Source of the DNA: Bostrychus sinensis | Taxonomy: Eukaryota; Chordata; Actinopteri; Gobiiformes; Eleotridae | Reading direction: 5' to 3' | Length of the DNA stretch: 64,000 bases | NCBI GenBank assembly: GCA_020698575.1 | Contig: CM036247.1 | Location: 8,515,756 to 8,579,755, forward strand | Shown: piece by piece, positions 32,491-44,537 of the stretch | Layout: each line of letters begins with the position of its first letter | Numbering within the stretch: the stretch's first letter is position 1 | Notes under the pieces: generated by a model | Database searches by the model: none | The model's input: only the letters and a program-made list of their open reading frames with translations | Told to the model about the DNA's origin: nothing | Position numbers and translations under genes: made by a program

Positions 32491-33263
32491 TAGGGTGAGC
32501 AGATTTATAAACCAAAGAACTGGGACATATAGTTTGACAAATCGAACTGCTTTTGAACTCAAGAAAGCTTCTGAAATCCATAGTTTTTTGTAATTAATTC
32601 AAAGTGCATGAAGCTAGGGCTTAATTTTTGAATTTGATGACGTGGTGAATAAATTTAGTGATAAAAGCCTTAAGACAAATGTGTTTTTAGTTTCCTAATG
32701 TGTTTCTTTTGGTTAAAGAAGAACTCAGTAACTTTTTTAACCTTATATAAACAGTATCAGAATCCGTATGATGGTTAAATGAGTTGTTGTGGGGTAAATG
32801 AAGCGAGCAGCAGCTCCCCCTGCTGTCTCTGGGCCATAAGTGACAAGTCTAAGTGTCGCTGACCCGCAGTCACAAAAGTCTCGGGTCTCATGAGAAAGCG
32901 GCACATCCCGGTTAGCAAAACAACCAGCTAGCGGTGGCTTTATTTCTCGATTTTTGGCGTTCCAGAGTGACCAAATGGAAGAAAAAACTTTGCATGGATA
33001 CGCGGAGGGGGAAACGAAAGAAAAGACGAGCGAGAGGTCACACAGGAGTCAACTGTAGGGGGAGCTTTATAGAGGAAAGTAAGGCAAAAAGAGCTAAGAA
33101 ACGAGCAGAGTTACTGAGTTCTGCTTTAAAATGGGAACAACCTGGACATGGTTTGTTGAAAACATGGGACATATGAGTGTTTTTACAGATATGTGCTGGG
33201 ACATGGGACAAGGAGCCTAAAACCTGGACTGTCCCCATTAAATAGGGACATCCGGTCACCCTA
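32491..33263. mobile_element. hAT-like element (TAGGGTGA ends)
   Basis: Ends TAGGGTGAGCAGATTTATAA and TCCGGTCACCCTA form an imperfect inverted repeat. Flanks are TGTAAGCG (32483-32490) and TGTTAGTG (33264-33271), 6 of 8 identical. Intact family C copies have TGTTAGCR at this point, so both flanks derive from one site. Its body has GGGACATATAGTTTGACAA and GGACATGGGACAAGGAGCC. The TTAA MITE at 32713-33129 sits inside. Confidence 0.72.
32713..33129. mobile_element. TTAA-flanked MITE (AGCAGAACTCAGTAAC family), copy 2
   Basis: TTAA at 32713-32716 and 33126-33129 enclose AGAAGAACTCAGTAACTTT and AGAGTTACTGAGTTCTGCT. Much of the body is colinear with copy 1 (GCGGCACATC, AGAGTGACCAAATGGAAGAA), but it has lost part of the right-centre. 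It is the innermost level of this nest. Confidence 0.85.
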
Positions 33264-33499
33264 TGTTAGTGTCATGTTGCTAGTTGCTGTGCTAATTAGC
33301 CATTTTATGCTCTGTCTATTCCACACCGTTGCCACCAGGGGGCGAAAGACACCTAATCCAAGAGTTCCCTACCAGCTCCCCAAAAGAAGATGTTTTCCAT
33401 AAATATACATTATTTTAAGTTATAAAATGTGAAATACTAATACAAAGGTGTCCAAAGCTATTAAAAAAGCCTGACAAAAGCACAATATGGGACGTTTAA

Positions 33500-35595
33500 A
33501 CTTCTAGCTCTTAGTTTAATGTTTGACCATGCTATCCCACAATTACTTCCATCTGGTAAACATTAAACATTGCATATGTGCTTTGACAATTATCATCAAC
33601 TATTCTTTTTGTTTTTGTGTTTTATATTTACAATTCAGTTACTCTTTTGGTCTCCTTTAAAACTAACAGCTCCCCAAAAGGAAGACGTTCTCCATACACA
33701 TACATGAGAACGCCCGATCTATATTATTTTAAGTTATAAAATGTGAAATACTTATGCAAAGATGTCCAAAACTATTTCAAAAAGCCTAAAAACGCATTGC
33801 GTTGGACCTTTATTAGGTTAATATATGTATAGACTGCAATTATTCAAGATAGAGATGTAACATTCATGAACCATCCAGATCTTTTGAACGGGTCTTCCAA
33901 GTGAATGATGAGAACAGATTCAGAGATGTGTGCGAGTCTCTTTTTTTTATATAACTCTTTTTTGTTTGTCAACTGCAGAAAAACCTCGTAAGAAAAAGTA
34001 GAAGATTACAAGCTCAAGAGAGTCATACAGATAGAGACGAGGAGAGGAGCACAGAGCACAGACGGTCATCAGTCAGAGGCTACTTTAATACTAACAGTGC
34101 AGAACTACTGCAGTCTTTAGTGTCAGTATTTGTATTTGCATGTTTATATATATTTTTTTAATTTACATTGTTAACAGTGTTCGTTTGTGATTAATTCAAT
34201 TTTGAACTTTTTTTTTGCAGGAAATTTTATTGTTGCCTGCTTAGTTTTTACTGACATTTGTTGCATGATCATATATCGAGGTCACTTTATTTTGCACATT
34301 TTTGACATAATAAATCATAAATGGAGGCCTCACTCTATGCAATGGTATATGTTTATTTTCTGAATGAACTGACTGGCTGCTCAAAATTACATAAATCCAA
34401 AAATGAGCCTTTGAGTCTTTTGAACGACTCTTAAAAATGAACACATCCCAAAGACTCGGCTACCATAAATCTTATGTTGACCTTTAAAACTATAATCACT
34501 GTCCCCATGTCCCACTTTTAGGCCCCAACCCACCAATTGAGCTCCAATGTTTTACACATATGTCATATGCCTCCAAGCCTTGATATCACTTCTTTATCTT
34601 TTCTTATCCATTTGAATGATTGCTGCTGCTGTTGTTCAAATCAATACCTCTTCAGTGAACTTCAATGTATGCTCTGCAATACGATGATGCTTTTATCAAA
34701 ATATCTGGCGTTAAATAAAATGTATGATCCGCACAAAAGCAGCCGAGCATGAGCTTGTATAATCTTGTGCAGCACTTTCTCTTTGCCTATATCTTTTATG
34801 GCTGACAATAAACAGAATCATCTCGCTGTGTTAACTGTAAAACAGAAGAAAAAAAAAAATCCATATGCTTGCCGCCCCCACATGTAAGTACAGTCTGCCT
34901 CATCCTCCTCCTCCTCCTGCCATTATATCTCCTGCCAGCCGCGCCTTATACGATGACAGGGCCATTAGTTTTCCCGTTATGCAGCGTGGCGCGGGCTGGC
35001 ATATGTCACCGGCGCTACACAGCCAGCAAACCGCCCGTCAGAAGAAAAAAAAAAGAAAAAGAAAAGCAAGCGAGCGAGGCCTCCGTGTTAAAGTGTCCCC
35101 AATTAATTTAAGCCAATAGAAAGTGCTGATTCTTGTCAGTGCCATCTGGATCCTGGGGCCCCCATGCACCTGGGCAAGCTCTAGGCCCAAGACAAAGAAA
35201 CGGAGAAGACACACACAGAAAAAAAAAAATTGGAGTATGGCCAGGGAACAAAAACGAAGATGATATGATGTCCTTCAGCAACGATGTTTGTCTCCAATAA
35301 AAAAAATATATATATATATACAGAGAAATCGTATTGTGCATTTGAGAGATAAGCTTTTGTCCTTTCCTGCCATTGCTGTTCATTTGGTGGGACACTGTAG
35401 CTGTGCAGAGGCTCGTGTTCAGATGTGTTTTATTTTTAAGGTGTGTGTCAGGGTGTTCCCAGAGCTGCTTCTAGACACTATAGGGGCCCTAGGCAAGAGG
35501 GACAACTGAGGCCCTGTATAGGCTCCAGTTTGTTTTGTAAATCCCACCTCAAACCAAAATCATGGTTGTGCATTTGATAAAATTTTAATAAGCAT
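33500..35595. other. No gene; family C scrap, and candidate conserved DNA (34860-35110)
   Basis: 33660-33812 is a family C end piece (minus). 34860-35110 is unique and GC-rich for the region (TATACGATGACAGGGCCATT, GCGCGGGCTGGCATATGTCA), with an overlapping 80- and 84-codon pair of frames lacking domains. A poly(A)-rich AAAAGAAAAAG tract follows it. 35304-35322 is a short TA repeat. Confidence 0.3.
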
Positions 35596-36332
35596 TACCG
35601 TATTTTCCGGACTATAAGTCGCTCTGGAATATGAGTCACACTAGCCAAAAAATGCATAATGAAAAAGAAAAAAATTTATACAAGTGGCACTGGACTATAA
35701 GTCGCATTTTTGGGGGAAAATTACTTTACAAAATCCGACTACCAAGAACAGACATTTCATCTTGAAAGGCAAGTTATAGTAATAATAGAATAGAGAACAA
35801 CAGGCTGAATAGGTGTGCGGTTTGCTAACGTAACACATTGATGGTTATTCAGCTACATGAAGCATAAACAACGAACTGAATACTGTCTCGTATGTTACTG
35901 TAATATATTAACAGTTATTCACATAACTATAGCATAAAGAACATAATATAACAAGTTCACCAAACTCACCATCTCACTCCTAATCACTAAATCCTTTAAA
36001 TTCTTCATCCTCGGTGTCGCTTCTGAACAACTCCACCAACTCCGGAGGTAGACGAAGCGCCGCTTCCTCCTCTGCGTGGCTGTCGTCAGACTCAGCATCA
36101 GTTCCATTTCCAATTATTCCGCTCTTTCTCAGTTGTCTTTATAGCCTAAGTTGTTAGTGGTAATGTTTACATTTTAATTGTCAGTGGTACAGGTGCAGCA
36201 GATGCTGGTACACAAGCCTAGAGCGCCCTCTAACCAACACCTGAAATATTTTAATATATAAGTCACACCTGAGTATACGTCGCACCCCTAGTCAGACCCC
36301 TAAGTGCGACTTATAGTTCGGAAAATACAGTA
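35596..36332 (-). mobile_element. TA-flanked element, family B copy 2
   Basis: Inverted ends CCGTATTTTCCGGACTATAA and TTATAGTTCGGAAAATACAG between TA dinucleotides. It is colinear with copy 1 in inverse orientation, including the tail frame at 35980-36138 and the GAGTATACGTCGCACC subterminal part. Confidence 0.8.
35980..36138 (-). pseudogene. Acidic transposase tail, family B copy 2
   Basis: The same 52-codon frame plus stop as at 17672-17830, on the minus strand, with one visible change (LVELF in place of LAELF before RSDTEDEEFKGFSD). Preservation of the frame is expected because the copies are young and similar; it does not by itself show function. Confidence 0.55.
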
Positions 36333-38469
36333 ATATAAGCTCTCCTTTTGCCTCGTATCCTGAATTGTAGCCTTGTATACATAACAGACGATGAATATGT
36401 GGGATGACATAAGGCAGGGGGGTCCGAGAGCCTTCCCCCGGGAAAATCTGAACAAAACATACATGATTTTCTGTTTTCTGGTGCATTTTTGATGGTAAAC
36501 AATATTTTAGGCTGGCCCTTTTAAGAGAATTTCAAGGTCGCATCATTTCAGTGGTTTATTTTCCGTCGCTGAAAACAGTTTGTTTACTATTGTACAGGTA
36601 AATGGCCAGTCCTTGGGGCCCCCCCTTCAGGTCTGGGCCCTAGGCAATTACCTACCTTGCCTACACTATTGTGACTGGTCGTTCCTTTCAGCTTTTCTCT
36701 CCTGGGAAATCAAATCATCTGCCTTCTAGTGTGCAGTAAGGGATTGGGATATTTATTTTTGTCACAGGTTTTACGTAGAGTGCCCTTTCCTACGCAACTC
36801 TCTCCGTTTATCCAGGCGTGGGACTGACACAAAAGAAGAAGGAGATGACTTACTACTCTCTGTGGCTGGATTTTCTTTAACCTTTTTCAACCATACTTAC
36901 ATAAACGTGCATAAATAAAGAGCTCTAAGGATATTGTAGATTAGATGAGACAATCACTGTCTAATAAATCAACGCAATAATGAAAGTCACATATCAATTT
37001 TGATTTAATATCCTGTCAGAATTTCAACAAATAGCATTTTCCAAAGGCTGTAACTCCCCTCCATTGATGCAAACCACAGCTGTAAACTGTCTGTTTATAT
37101 TTTTTCCATTTTGTCACTAATCTCTTTTTCTGAGACCCCCAACAGACTGCAGCATAAAAAAATAAATTGCTATTACTGCTTGGAAAACATTTGAAGCAGT
37201 TTATTAAGTGCTTTGAAGTTCACTACATCTCCGCAAAAGACTGCAAGCCCCACATTAAAACATCAAAATAAGAAAAGTCCATTTGTTTTGAGTTCTTATA
37301 AAATTTGAAAAACAGCATAATCATCATAATCATCACAATTAAAATAAACCTTTCACCTAAAGCTGTTCACTTTTTGAGTTAAACTACTAAAATTATTTCA
37401 CTTAAGAAAATACTAATTTATTGACGTACAAAGTTGGTCCAATTTTGGTTGCCTCTAGAACAGCATTTCACATTTTACATCTGGCTAAAAGAAAACGTTT
37501 TAATAAGTGCTCTAATGGTGCCATTAAGAAACAAGTGAAGAGCCCAGTGGAGAGCAGAGCGCAGACTGTTGGGGTCATATGAACATAATTTAAAGAATTA
37601 AAAGGGACTTTTCTAAAGTTTTGCAAGATGAAATTTTACTACAAAATGAAAAACAGGTGTAAGGCATGAATAATGAGGGAAAACATGGTAGAAAGTTCAG
37701 AAAAGTTAATTTTATGAAATATAGCTTTCTTTTTCTCTTTCAATCTGATTTTGTGTGAAAAGGTATTGTCTCTTAGAAAAAGATCTACTTCTTACCATAA
37801 ACACGAACTATTGCCACATTTAGCTGCTTATCTTAAAAGAGAAAATATCAATTTCTAAATCCCTCTTTATCTTACAAAATGATTTTTATCAGTTTTTTTG
37901 CAGCTTTTGCAAATGTCAGAATCCTTTCAGACCGTTTTACAAACCATTACTTTTCTGATTATCTACCACTATAGGCTACAGTTTATATCCTCCTATATGT
38001 GCAATCACTGTCATTTCCATTAAGTTCCCAATACATCCTGATAAGATGACATTGCAGACTAAGCTAATTAAAAATATATATATATTTTAAATGTGTGGCA
38101 CAGCAGAAAATACTGTGTGAAGGTCAGTGTGGTGTATTGCCATCTGAACCATCTGAATTTACCATTATGTATCATTCAGTGTTAGTTCCCATTCAGTGTA
38201 ACGATAACTACTGCAGTAAAAGGCCCATTAATCTCCTGTTATAGTTTTGTGGCGCGATATCTCGGTCGTTAAACGCTTTACGGATATTTAATATTAATTA
38301 CTGGGGCACTCTGGTGGTGTGTTATTGCCTCGCACTGCAGGAAATTCAAGGGTATCTCAGAACGACCAAATGTCCCAGAAGACACTGCTACAGGAGGCAA
38401 AGGAAGCGACCTCGCATGAATCTCAAAATAATGTCAAGTTTATTGTGAATGTCGAGGTTTGTAGGTTTT
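36333..38469. other. No gene; AT-rich, candidate conserved DNA (36990-37260)
   Basis: 36785-36830 has the CTCTCCGTTTATCCAGGC retroposon phrase. 36990-37260 is unique (CTCCCCTCCATTGATGCAAA, GCAGTTTATTAAGTGCTTTG). 37260-38470 is mostly AT-rich single-copy-looking DNA with no frame worth reporting. Confidence 0.3.
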
Positions 38470-38844
38470 TTAAAGGTGCTATATTCTGCTTAATTGACTT
38501 TTCTGAGCTTTCTGCGATGTTATAATGTTGTTCCTTCATCAAAAACAGACCTGGAGTTGTGTTTTGTTTCATTCACGCCTGATTTAAGTAATCCTCCATT
38601 CTCTGGCACGGGCAATCTGAGGCCTCAAAATGCTCAGTTGCACGAAGCACCGCCCACTCCAGAAAGCACATGCCCTCTACATCCACTCTGCTCTCATTCA
38701 TTTATCAAAAACAAAAAACAAACAAAAAAACAAACAAAAAAACAAAACAATGTACAGCTCTGTTTCATCTGATTCCTTTTAAACCTTTTGTTGTGATTCT
38801 GATTTGAGCCTTTTTCTGTGAAAAGTGAGTAATGCCACTTTTAA
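38470..38844 (-). mobile_element. Family C MITE, copy 6 (variant)
   Basis: TTAA at 38470-38473 and 38841-38844. It keeps GTTATAATGTTGTTCC and CCTGGAGTTGTGTTTTGTTT, then a variant middle GCACCGCCCACTCCAGAAAG shared with the copy at 43549. This defines a subfamily. An A-rich (CAAACAAAAAA) tract lies at 38705-38750. Confidence 0.7.
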
Positions 38845-39200
38845 TCCAAAGAAAAATTATTTTCCTTTAACATTTAGCTAAACATTTACAAAATATTGGT
38901 GTCCACAGCTCAAACATAAATATTTGTTGAATAACACAACTTTTAAGCAGTAATAAAACATTTATAAATATAAAATACAAATTTCACAAATAAACAGTTT
39001 AAAGATCATCAATTATCACTGATGTTTAAAATTTTGCATTGATTTACATAAGATAATCACTAAAGAATTAAACATTAATGACAGTGTTTATAACTCAGTG
39101 GTGCTTACTGCTGTTGAAGTAATGCTTTGTAGAAAATCAATTAACTGATTAACTAATACTTCATCTGCTGCATGTGTATTTTGTACATCTGTATGCAGCA
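38845..39200. other. No gene; unassigned
   Basis: AT-rich sequence with no repeat or frame of note. Confidence 0.35.
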
Positions 39201-39404
<204 letters not shown>

Positions 39405-39738
39405 GTTTAAATTCATTCTTCCACTGCCTTAAATCTATGAAAATAATGTTTTTTTCATAAAAATAGCAGTTTTTAGCCTTTTAGCTGCGGTCATGCTTGC
39501 TGCCACTCTCATATACCATATTTTCCGGACTATAAGTTCCACTTTTTTCATAGTCTGGGTAAGGGTGCGATGTATACTCAGGTGCGACTTATATATTAAA
39601 ATATTTCACATGTTCATTATTTTCACACTGACAGCTGCGAGAGGGCGCTCTAGGCTTGTGTAGCAACATCTGCTGCACCTGTACCACTGACAATTTAAAA
39701 TGTAAACATTACCGCTAACAACTTAGGCTATAAAGATA

Positions 39739-40446
39739 TGGAGGACCGTGAGTGCCATGCGAAAACAAATAAAGCTTTTATTAAAAGAGTTTTTAAAAGT
39801 TGATTTAGTTAATGGATTACTAAATACTTTTATTAAAAGAGTTTTTAAAAGAGCATTTAATAAACAGATTACTAAATATTTTTATTAAAAGAAGAATTAA
39901 TAGTGTTATTCTTTAATCCATATAGGAAACCATTTTCTAGCGGTGTTGCTGGCTACGTGTTGATGTCTGTGGCTCTGACCAATCAGAGAGCTCCTTACAT
40001 CACTCTACTTTTTTTTTAAACATTACTTTAGCCAGGACCAGGAACGCCACGGAAAAGCTAAAAGGAGAGGCTAATCGGAGAAGCTAATACGTTTTGCAAA
40101 TGCTTTTCCTAAAAGGGTTTAGTAAATACATATAGACTAACATATAGAAAACTGGTTTTCTAAATGGATTAATGAATAACGCTATTAATTCTTCTTTTAA
40201 TAAAAGTATTTAGTAATCCATTTATTAAATCCTCTTTTAAAAACTCTTGTAATAAAAGCATTTAGTAGTCTATTTCTTAAATGCTCTTTTAAAAACTCTT
40301 AATAAAAGCATTTAGTAACCCATTTATTAAATGGTCTTTGAAAAACTCTTAATAAAAGCATTTAGTAATCTATTTATTAAATAAACTTTTAAAAACTCTT
40401 TTAATAAAAGTTTTATTCCTTTTCACATGGCGCTCACGGTCCTCCA
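39739..40446. mobile_element. Foldback element with repeated arms
   Basis: Perfect ends TGGAGGACCGTGAG(T)GCCATG and CATGGCGCTCACGGTCCTCCA differ only at one paired base. The right arm holds four tandem units of about 50-52 bp (type TTTAGTAATCCATTTATTAA, then CTTTTAAAAACTC, AATAAAAGCA). The left arm holds two to three inverted units. The loop (about 39925-40140) is unrelated and contains GGCTCTGACCAATCAGAGAG. The flanks TATAAAGATA and TCTAAAGACA agree at 8 of 10 bases, and an 8-bp reading is also possible. A 9-10 bp duplication would favour Mutator-like, 8 bp hAT-like. No protein is encoded. Confidence 0.75.
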
Positions 40447-40451
40447 TCTAA

Positions 40452-40610
40452 AGACAACTGAGAAAGAGCAGAATAATTGGAAATGGAACTGATGCTGAGT
40501 CTGACGACAGCCACGCAGAGGAGGAAGCGGCGCTTCGTCTACCTCCGGAGTTGGCGGAGTTGTTCAGAAGCGACACCGAGGATGAAGAATTTAAAGGATT
40601 TAGTGATTAG
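40452..40610 (+). pseudogene. Acidic transposase tail, family B copy 3
   Basis: Same 52-codon frame plus stop as at 17672 (AELFRSDTEDEEFKGFSD end), with one visible change near its start (KSRIIG for KSGIIG). The foldback insertion ends 5 bases before it, so its upstream context is destroyed. Confidence 0.55.
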
Positions 40611-40971
40611 GAGTGAGATGGTGAGTTTGGTGAACTTGTTATATTATGTTCTTTATGCTATAGTTCTGTGAATAACTGTTAATATATTACGTTAACATAC
40701 GAGACACCTATTCAGTTCGTTGTTTATGCTTCATGTAGCTGAATAACCATCAATGTGTTACGTTAGCAAACCGCACACCTATTCAGCCTGTTGTTCTCTA
40801 TTCTATTATTACTATAACTTGCCTTTCAAGATGAAATGTCTGTTCTTGGTGTCGGATTTGGTAAAATAAATTTCCCCCAAAAATGTGACAGCAGTGCCAC
40901 TTATATACGTTTTTTTCTTCTTCATTATGCATTTTTTGGCTAGTGCGACTTATATTCCGGAAAATACGGTA

Positions 40972-42390
40972 GATACACAAGTTGGTTTATATTAAATCAA
41001 ATAAAAATAATCAAACTTATGTTAGATTCATTAAGCCTTTGGACAGCTACTTGGCAAGAGCTACTGGTTGGAGACCCCTTTTTAGAGTTTTAATTACATA
41101 AAATGGAGAAACAGCTTTTACACCATACATGTGTACCACAAAGCTTGCTGCATAGAATTTAGAAAAATAACATCAGGGATAAAACCGGTTCCAACAATCA
41201 CTCTATTTGAGGAACTCTGGTATTTGTTATGTGTTCAGCGCTGCTCAGGTCCCACTAAAGGGGGCAGAGTCTTGCTCAAACTGCCTGCCTTCAGCTGTCA
41301 TGCCTTGTTAATTAACACAACGGATGAGAGAATTAAATCAATATGTGAGTGGCAGAAACAATTTGAGCTGGTGATTGAGTATCATAAGGGACAGAAGAGA
41401 GCTGTGTGATCTCCTGCTTAATTGTGCAGGCGTAATTAATTTTTGGTCTCCGTTTTTTTCCCCCCTTGTTCCTCCAATTACTCAGCTAATGATTGAAGAA
41501 GAGCTCAAACATTTGGGTTCTGGGGAAAATAATCGAAGGAGCGCTGACTTCACACAGCGCTGAACAAAGGAACTTACTGGTATCTTAAAGAGAGTCGGAG
41601 CGTCAAACTGAATTAACGGCTTAAAGAAGTTGGTAACGTTGCCTTAATGTTCTGTGGACCTAAAGACTGTAAGTACGGAAAAAGTAAAGTACGGACAGAA
41701 GTGAAAAACTGTGCTAGGCAGGTGGAGCCTATGCAAGCTACTTTGGGTCTGAGGTGGGGTAAACTCAGGACAATGGATGGTTAGTTCAAAGACAGACAAT
41801 CATTGACTCACCTTTATTTACTCACGGAAACTGAGATTAATAAATTCATGCATGTCTTTGAAGAGGACCGGTATGTTAAGACACCAGGAAAAAGATAATG
41901 TATGGTATATTTGTCAAAGTAAGATGTTGTGTCTCCAGATTGCTTGCATTTATTTAGTCTTCAGCAGCCGACCACAAGTCCGATCGACGCCTGTGTGACC
42001 TTTCGCTTGACTTGTTTTCTCCTCCTCATGTTCGAATAAATGTTTCCTTTGGCTTTGTTTGCATGCACCAGACTGAAAAAGTATGGCGAACGTTGTTTTA
42101 ATTTAACAAATTAACAAAATTCAACTTGTAAATCTGTAACCCTGCCTGCCAACAGACAGACACTGCCTGAACAACACAAAAACAAATAAATAAATAAATA
42201 AAACACTATAAGGAAATATTATACTTTAAATATCTATTGTTTTCGCCATGAGAAGAACCAGAAAAATTGCTGCTGGCATTAAACCATTAAAATGATCAAT
42301 AATGTAATTGAACAACTTGTTTTATTTTTTACTTTTGCCATTGAGTGTAAGTTCACATGGTCTCGGTTTACTCTGGTCTTGGACTGGTCT
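40972..42390. other. No gene; candidate conserved non-coding DNA (41280-41470)
   Basis: 41280-41470 is unique with many TAAT/ATTA cores (CCTTGTTAATTAACACAACG, GCAGGCGTAATTAATTTTTG). A 92-codon frame (41131-41409) crosses it without domain features. 41700-41850 has retroposon-tail phrases. 42181-42201 is a short AAAT repeat. Confidence 0.3.
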
Positions 42391-42661
42391 TTTCTAAAGC
42401 CCATACACCGTCACCAGACTCATTCTGATCATTTCAATGCTTAAACTGACATCTGTACTATCTGTTAGCATCAGGTTGTTAATAGCTGTGCCAACTAGCC
42501 ACTTTATGCACTCTCTATTCCTCGCCATTGCCAGTGACTCCCCAGAAGAAGACGTTTTCCATACATACACACTATTTTATGTTATAAAATGTAAAATGCT
42601 AATGCAAATGTTCCCAAAATTATTCCAAAAAGCCTGAAAAAAGCATCTAATGGGACCTTTA
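42391..42661 (-). mobile_element. Family C MITE, copy 7 (partial)
   Basis: AAAGCCCATACACCGTCACC, ATGTTATAAAATGTAAAATGC and AAGCATCTAATGGGACCTTT match the left-hand half of the family in reverse. The rest is missing. Confidence 0.72.
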
Positions 42662-43548
42662 GAAGAGTAACTCTTAGCTGACTCTATAATGAGGAGCACT
42701 TTGTGTTTTCAGTTCAGTTTGCCCACTCTTTCACTCCAAAAGCCTGTCGTCTGTTTGTGATAAAGAGGCTGCGTTAGTTAGACAAGTGTTTTGTATTCTT
42801 TGTAGTGACAGTGGCGCTCTGTGGAAGCCTGCAGCTCAGTGTAGGCAGATATCACTTGTACTTAAAGCTCCCCCAAACAAGCGCTGTTGTGAATAGTTCC
42901 AGGGCACTGCTCTTTTTTTTCCCCCCTCCTTATTTCTTTGTATTTCCCGTCTTCTTCGCTCACTCTCTGCCACGCTGATTACAGGCTGCCGTACACTCGC
43001 GCGAGCTCTCAGTGTGTTTGATTGAATTTACAGAGCAATTTGTTCGGCGAGGAGAGACACAGTATAATCCCGTCCCCGCAGACTGCCTGAGTAACTATTT
43101 GTTTTCTATTAATTAGTGTGCATTTTGTGTGTGCGTTCATGTTTGCATGTGTCGGCTCGCAGCTACACACCCCTCAATGAATGAGAGAATGCTTATGGGC
43201 ACACGTACATTTGTTGATATTCATAATCCACTGCGCTTCACGGCATCTCAGCCAATCAGGTGACATCGTTTTTGTCTTTAATTTCCCAGAGTTTGTCAGA
43301 AGTCAGCAGATGTGTGAGGAGGAGGAGGAGGAAGAGCAGATGGCGCGGCTGCCCTCACGTCTGCACTTCGCTGACGCCCTTGAGAGGCGACCGGGGCTGT
43401 TTCTTAAAGAGAAGGAGAAGCAGTATTTTTTTATTTAGGTTTAATTATACCACAGAGCAAGAGCTATGACGACTCAACAATTAATTTGTTTTTAAGCTTC
43501 ACTCGATAAAGAGCTGAGGGGAAAGTGGCCGACATCAAAATAAACACA
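42662..43548. other. No gene; unique DNA
   Basis: 42850-43430 looks single-copy, with a GAG/GGA triplet run at 43316-43340. Frames of 69 and 85 codons overlap here (43181-43469) and look like chance. Possible conserved DNA, weakly held. Confidence 0.3.
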
Positions 43549-44054
43549 TTAAAGGGGCTATATTATTCAAAATCAACTTCTTTTTTAGGCTTTCTAACAT
43601 GTTATAATGTGGTTTCCTCATCAAAACATACCTGGAGTTCTGTTTTGGCAGGTTGCTTCATTCACACCTATTTTAGTAATCCTGTACTCTCTGGCGCTGA
43701 GTTTCTGAGCCCTCAGAACACTCGGTTGCACAAACCTCCGCCCACTCTATGAAGCACTGACCAATCAGAAAGCCCTCTACATCCAGTCTGCACTCATTCC
43801 TTTATCCAAAAAATGGCGTACGCCTCTGTTTCCACTGATTCCTCACAGATATTTTTTATTTTAAACTAAAATGGCATGCCCTCTGCTGGTCTCTTCACCT
43901 GTTTCTTTACGGCACCAGTAGAATACTAATTAAAAATGTTTTCTTTTAAGTCAGATAATGGTTTTAAATGTTGTAAAACATGCTGCTGTTCTAGAGGTGA
44001 CTAAATTTGGTTTAAAAATGTAAATAAAAGCATAATACTGCATGTACCCATTAA
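43549..44054 (-). mobile_element. Family C MITE, copy 8 (variant subfamily)
   Basis: TTAA at 43549-43552 and 44051-44054, ends AGGGGCTATATTATTC and ATACTGCATGTACCCA. The middle (CCTCCGCCCACTCTATGAAG, CATGCCCTCTGCTGGTCTC) defines the subfamily shared with 38470-38844. Full length, 506 bp. Confidence 0.78.
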
Positions 44055-44537
44055 ATTGCACGCAAACAATTACCTTGACCTTGAATTCACAAACCTACAT
44101 AAATCCATTTTGTCTAGCTCAAACCTGCCGTTCAGTCTGCAACACAATAGTTTGACTGTAGTAATCTTAGAAGTAGATGCAAAGGTCAACAAAATTACTA
44201 CAACTATGTCCCACTAGGTCGGCAAATGACATTATCTTTCCTTAGAGATAAGTTGTTAAACTACAGTGTATGCAGAAACATATTTCTGAAAACTACTTAA
44301 ATGTGCGCAATTGGTAGCAAAAAACAACAAAAAACAAATCCTTAATTCAGTTACATTAACAATCCCTCTGGGAGGTACAACCTACTTCTGAATATGTTCA
44401 TTTTGGTTGTCTGGAATGAGCTTGGAGTAGAGCCGCTGCCCATATCTGTAGGATGCTAGACCCTGTTCTTAGGCCCCTGATCAAAAATGACATGCCCAAA
44501 AATAAAACTAGTATCTCTGCAACTGCTTGGTCTACAT
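44055..44537. other. No gene; unassigned
   Basis: AT-rich single-copy-looking DNA. Confidence 0.35.

Larger units (their letters stand above)
32297..33499 (-). mobile_element. Family C MITE, copy 5, with a two-level nested insertion
   Basis: TTAA at 32297-32300 and TTAA at 33496-33499 bound the element. Family sequence fills 32297-32490 and 33264-33499 (GCCATTTTATGCTCTGTCTA, GCACAATATGGGACGTTTAA). Between them lies a hAT-like element that in turn holds a TTAA-type MITE. It is the clearest case of matching TTAA at both ends of family C. Confidence 0.8.
35450..36670. mobile_element. Possible older repeat split by a TA element
   Basis: GGGGCCCTAGGCAAGAGG at 35484 and GGGCCCTAGGCAATTACC at 36634 suggest that DNA on both sides of the 35596-36332 insertion belongs to one decayed repeat. 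Its ends and class are not clear. Confidence 0.25.
39514..40971 (+). mobile_element. TA-flanked element, family B copy 3, with foldback insertion
   Basis: The ends CCATATTTTCCGGACTATAA and ATTCCGGAAAATACGG lie between TA dinucleotides. Family sequence covers 39514-39738 and 40447-40971. The 708-bp foldback element 39739-40446 sits at TATAAAGACA, a site intact in copies 1 and 2. The transposase tail (40452-40610) starts just after the insertion. Confidence 0.82.
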
